Position numbers and translations under genes: made by a program | The notes under the pieces: model-generated | What the model saw: the letters and a program-made list of their open reading frames with translations, nothing else | What the model was told of the DNA's origin: nothing | The model's database searches: none | Assembly (NCBI GenBank): GCA_963082975.1 | Contig: OY720350.1 | Span: forward strand, 41,223,851-41,287,850 | DNA from: Labia minor | Lineage: Eukaryota > Arthropoda > Insecta > Dermaptera > Spongiphoridae | Length of the DNA stretch: 64,000 nt | Direction: 5' to 3' | Part shown: positions 59,685 through 64,000 of the stretch, piece by piece | How the letters are laid out: every line of letters starts with the position of its first letter | Position numbering within the stretch: position 1 is the first letter of the stretch

Positions 59685-61120
59685 GTGAGTGTATTAATAA
59701 AAAAAATTCAATTTTATTGTATTTGCATATGAATAAAAATTGAATAAAAACCTTTAGTATGATGAATATCATAAATAAAAAAAAAAAAATGTTCACATAA
59801 TAATTTTTATAAATCAAAAATAATTAATTTTTAAAATAATCTTAATTAAAAAGAATAAATTTCGTAAAAATTAATGAACATTAATTAAGATAAGTATAGA
59901 TATTTTTTTAAAAAACTTAAATAGGATGCTAATAACACGACTTGAAATCTTAGACTAAAATATTTGAATATAAATCTAAGTGAGAATCGTTGAATAATCA
60001 GGAAGAAAATAATCCGCCTGATGATTATACAACCACATCTTCATATCCCTCTTTTTCTTTTGGTTTAACAATTAAGCATTAAAGTTTTTTTAAAAAGCAG
60101 AATGAAAATCTATAGATCATCAAATAATATTTTAAAAAAAAATAATATCTTATCAGGGTTATGATTATATTTTTATTTAATTATATTCAATTATATATAA
60201 CTGTTTTTTTCTATAATATTATTAACTTGACCTTTACAGCAATTACTAGAATTGACCAAATTTATGTTAAATGTTTTTTAAATTTTTCAGTGACGTTAAA
60301 AAATATTGTTCTCCTTTGAAATTGGAATTATTGTTGCTACTAATGTAACGATTTTTAAAATTTTCTAGTTTATCTATACATCTCTGTAGCGCTAATGAAC
60401 TGGAATGTTTTTGGCTCGAGCAATAATAATTGTAAATTCGATATTCCAGAATAATTTTTTTACTTATTAGTGTAATACAAATATTAAATAGTTTATTTAA
60501 ATTACAGTCTCAAAATAATATCTTAACTTAGATATTACTATTTTATATAAATTTAACATTAAAAAAAAATTTAATAACTACATGGTTATTCATATAATTT
60601 AATTAATAAATCATTTTTAATTTCTACTTGATAAATAATAAAATTTTAATTAAATATGATAAAAAAAGTTTCATGAATAAGAGTAATAATAGTAGTGAGG
60701 TTTTCGTTTTATTTATTTTTAGTACCAATGAAAGTTTAAATTTTATAGTAGCGACTTTGATACATTTAATATTATTTTACACCCATAGTATTAAAATAGT
60801 TTGAGTTATAAAACGTCTAAATCAATTTCAATTTTAAAATTTTTTAAAAAGGAAACGGGTATTCCTTCCGAAATTAATCATGATAATAAAAGAGTAATTA
60901 GAGAATTATATAATAATCTGTTGTTTTTTTTTTAAACTTAACTAAATTATTAATTTCAAACGTTTAGCAGGATTCTTTATTTTCTCTATTGTTATTGATA
61001 ATAAAATCAACCCTCATACCGCAAAAATCTATCTTTAATTAAAATTATATATAAAAGAATACATACTTTTTATTCCAAAAATATTATAATACTTGCTTTG
61101 TAAATTTATAATTAATGTTA
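59685..61120. other. First intron of the 59.6-kb gene, part 1
   Basis: AT-rich, no exon or repeat recognised. Confidence 0.45.
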
Positions 61121-61121
61121 T

Positions 61122-61501
61122 TATATATACAGTGGAGGATTAAACGGTACGCGTACTAAGCGACTGTGGAGGCCCCGAGTTTGTGGAAGGGGAGGGGTCT
61201 CCCGAGCTAGTGAGTGGCCCCCTAAAAAGACCGATTGTCATTGATGAAATAATTTTTAATATTCATGTTTTAAAAAAATATATTTGAATAATAAATATAT
61301 TGTTTTGTAAAAAAGTACCAAAAGTTAAATAACGGCATTTTACATAATTTCGTGTAGTAGAAATGTGGAGAAAATTGTTTTAAAGTTAAAATTTTTTAAA
61401 TTAATTCATTAAAATAATTGATTAAAATAATTGATTTTGAAGGCCCCTTTATTTCAATCGCTTAGGACCTCCTCTTGTCATAATCCGCCACTATATATAA
61501 A
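61122..61501. mobile_element. hAT-type non-autonomous element
   Basis: The element runs 61130-61493 from CAGTGGAGGATTAAACGG to a right end reading TAGTGGCGGATTATGAC in reverse. The flanks TATATATA and TATATAAA are a 7/8 duplication, though low complexity weakens this. GC-rich next to both ends (GGCCCCGAGTTTG; CAAAATCAATTATTTTAATC). No transposase. Confidence 0.7.
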
Positions 61502-62797
61502 AAAATCATATATATATATATATGATTTTTTCTAATAAATAATAATACAAACTATCCAATCTATCTATTGCTTGCAATTTATAATGATATAATTTGTCTT
61601 TCTTTATAAAATCGTATTCTATTTGTAAGAGACTGACAGAAAGTCAATTAAATTAATGATTAGATAAGGAAATAGTTATAAAATTTATAAGTCACTAAAT
61701 ATTATTAGTTTAATGAGTACTTAAATAAAAGTATATTTCTTAACTATTATTTATAATAAAGATTTTAAAATCATTATTTTAATATTTATTAAAATTATCA
61801 TCACTTTAAATAAAAAATTAGTCATAAATTATTTCATATAAGAACTTCAAAGAAATCTTAATAAATGTATTAGCAGAATATAAAGAATTCATTTATAATC
61901 ATTTTCTGCATATTAATTTTTAATTTCATTCACTATACTCTGTTAAAAAAATAAATTTATAAAATTGAATTTAGATTACGAAAGAAAAAGGTGAATTTAT
62001 GTAATTAATATATAATTTAAAATTTTCCGTTTAACTAAATTGACTCTTTTGCTCTTAAAAAAAACTTGAAAGTAAATGATTTAAAAGCATTTCTTTCTTA
62101 GTAGTAGGGATATTAATTTGTTTTTCTATTCACTATATAAATATACGTATATATAAGATATTTATAAAACATTTTCTAATAGTAAAATAATTTAATTTTA
62201 AATTTTTTAAAATTTTATTCAGTGAGTCATTTTACATTTACATTAATCATGCAAAAAATTTGATTCATTAGATAACATTGTTTTTTAAAAAAAATAACAA
62301 AATTATACTCACATATCATAGTCATTATGATCCAAATGTTCACTATAATAATCAAAATTTGAAATAATGATAATTGTTACAACATTACCAATTTGCTTGT
62401 AAATTAAATCATTTCGTTTTCTATGTATACATTTACTCTCACACTGGTCCGATAATATATAGTAGTTTTATTTTAGTCAGTGTGTGCATTTTTTAAGGAG
62501 TCTCAATGGCCTTAAAGCAAATACAGGTTGTGGAAATTTTTTTAAGAATACAAGAAATCCTCATTTTTTCTATATAATTAATTAAATTAATAGATTAATT
62601 AATCTTATTTTATATTTTAAATTATAAAAGGATCACTTAAATATTTACGGGCCTTTTGTATAAGCAAAATTTATAGTTTATAGGAAAAACCTACCATTCT
62701 CTACAAATTATTTTTCTATATAATTTCCTTCTTTTATTACACATATTTCTCAACGTTCTGATAATTTTTAAGTTTTCTAAACTACTTATAGAGTATA
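61502..62797. other. First intron of the 59.6-kb gene, part 2
   Basis: AT-rich, nothing recognised. Confidence 0.4.
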
Positions 62798-63252
62798 ATT
62801 ATACCTAGACTTGCCATACGTCCCGGTTTCGCTGGGTTGTCCTGGCGTCCCGCCCGGTTGTTGAAATTGTCCCGGTTTAGATTCAGGGCAAAATTATTAG
62901 ATCAGAGAATGATTAATCTGCTCTTGTGTGATTAGTAACGTTTTGGCAAGTAACACAGTAATACAAATTTTTTGAACCAAAATTTTCATTGGGAAAAACC
63001 AAATGTGAGGCTATAATATTAAATGTAATAGCACCTTTAGCGCTGGAAGAATTAAAGAATGATTTAATAATGCAAATTTTGTTGCACTAAGTATGGATGC
63101 TTATTATCTATTCTATATTTTAAGTGTTTTTTACATTACTGTTTTCATAACCCCCTTCCCCCCCCCCGAAACCGACATCCCTAAACCTAAATTAAAATAG
63201 ACAAAACTGTCTCGGTTGGTCCGTGAAAAAATATGGCAACCCTAATTATACC
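62798..63252 (+). mobile_element. hAT element deletion derivative, 439 bp, exact target duplication
   Basis: The element 62806-63244 runs from TAGACTTGCCATACGTCCCG to a right end reading TAGGGTTGCCATATTTTTTC in reverse. It is flanked on both sides by ATTATACC (62798-62805 and 63245-63252), a perfect 8-bp duplication. The interior has weak traces of a ZBED/hAT transposase (IAPLALEELKNDLIMQ, ANFVALSMDA), out of frame, so it probably derives by deletion from an autonomous element. Confidence 0.85.
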
Positions 63253-64000
63253 TATATATCTATATAAAATATATATACATTAAATATTTAATATGATAGG
63301 ATTTAATTTCAAAATGTATAAAATTTTACTAAATAGTTAAATAATAAATAATTATTACAGTTTCTCTCACGTTATGTGTCTTTGAAAAAATAATATCAAA
63401 TATATCGTATTTTTTTTATAGAAAGAGTTTAATGAATACTTGTAAATTTATGTATTAAATAAAGAATAAAAAAAAATCAGAATAATATGTCGAAATACAT
63501 GTAAATGGATAAATTAATGAGAATGATAGCTCCTGTTAATTAATATTAATTAATATTTAAGTCACTAAGCTAATCTAAATAAAGTTAGAGATTCTGACAG
63601 AAGAAAATTATATAAATGTCTGACCTCTTCTAAACTATAGTTAGATTTTCTTAAAAAAAAAATTCAAAAAATGATTGTTAAAATAACTTTGTATTTTCGA
63701 ATGTAAATTTTTAAAATTTTATTTTTAAATCCAAAATATTGTTTTACTAATTTATAAATAAAAAAATTAAGAAAATTCTAGCAATAAATTTGTTTTAAGA
63801 GAATTACATTGGAAAATCAAAGGTTGAAAGATGAATAACGAGATGCGTAGATAAAATAAATATGTAATCAGTGATGTATATTGGTAAAATAAGAAGTAAG
63901 GGAACGCATAGTGAGAGCAAAAAAAATGTCCTATTTTAAGCAAACTATTTTTTTAAGTTTTTATTTTTTCTTATTCTTACTAAGAAAAAAAGAAATTCAA
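63253..64000. other. First intron of the 59.6-kb gene, part 3
   Basis: AT-rich, nothing recognised up to the window end. Confidence 0.4.

Noticed and set aside
1-64000. CRISPR arrays, operons, bacterial promoters or ribosome binding sites
   Set aside because: No regular spacer array, and the genes have spliceosomal introns; this is a eukaryotic nuclear sequence.
1-64000. tRNA genes
   Set aside because: I looked for GGTTCGA-type B boxes with a matching A box and acceptor stem and found no convincing set; a covariance scan would be decisive.
1-64000. Retrovirus-like, LTR or Polinton-type elements
   Set aside because: No paired LTRs, capsid, integrase or protein-primed polymerase text recognised; the only RT traces are of LINE type.

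Overview
The window is an AT-rich (clearly over 70% A+T) animal nuclear segment. Spliced genes with GT-AG introns, an ionotropic-receptor-like gene, mariner/hAT/LINE debris and a 5S-derived repeat point to an arthropod, most likely an insect. The very low GC would suit an aphidiine-type braconid wasp or another low-GC insect, but that last step is a guess. There is no sign of a bacterial, organellar or viral origin.

Layout. (1) 1-8,100: 3' part of an anoctamin-8 (TMEM16H) gene on the + strand, eight exons from 1335 to 7877; its 5' exons lie left of the window. (2) 8,100-13,845: plain AT-rich intergenic DNA. (3) 13,846-17,254: an unidentified + strand exon/ORF (201 aa) converging, about 90 bp apart, with a complete three-exon minus-strand ChaC-type glutathione gamma-glutamylcyclotransferase (185 aa) whose 2-kb intron carries a broken mariner and a hAT end. 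(4) About 18,000-53,000: a gene-poor repeat field. It holds hAT elements (several with exact 8-bp target duplications, one nested in another), mariner remnants, RTE-like LINE 3' fragments, and four unnamed dispersed families: A (paired TGACGTCA sites, one copy fused to a 5S rRNA-like head), B (AT-rich, ending in a hairpin), D (GC-rich core about 130 bp) and a composite LINE-containing repeat present in inverted copies 26 kb apart. (5) 53,293-55,098: an intronless minus-strand divergent ionotropic-receptor-like gene, 601 aa. (6) 55,100-58,200: more repeats, including a mariner deletion derivative that keeps the transposase start. (7) 59,270-64,000: promoter (perfect NRF-1/EWG site and Inr-like TSS) and first coding exon of a secreted or membrane protein on the + strand; its first intron runs off the window and contains two more hAT elements.

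The genes look functionally unrelated: an ER-plasma membrane tether/anoctamin, cytosolic glutathione turnover, chemosensation, and one unknown secretory product. Most of the novelty lies in the repeats.
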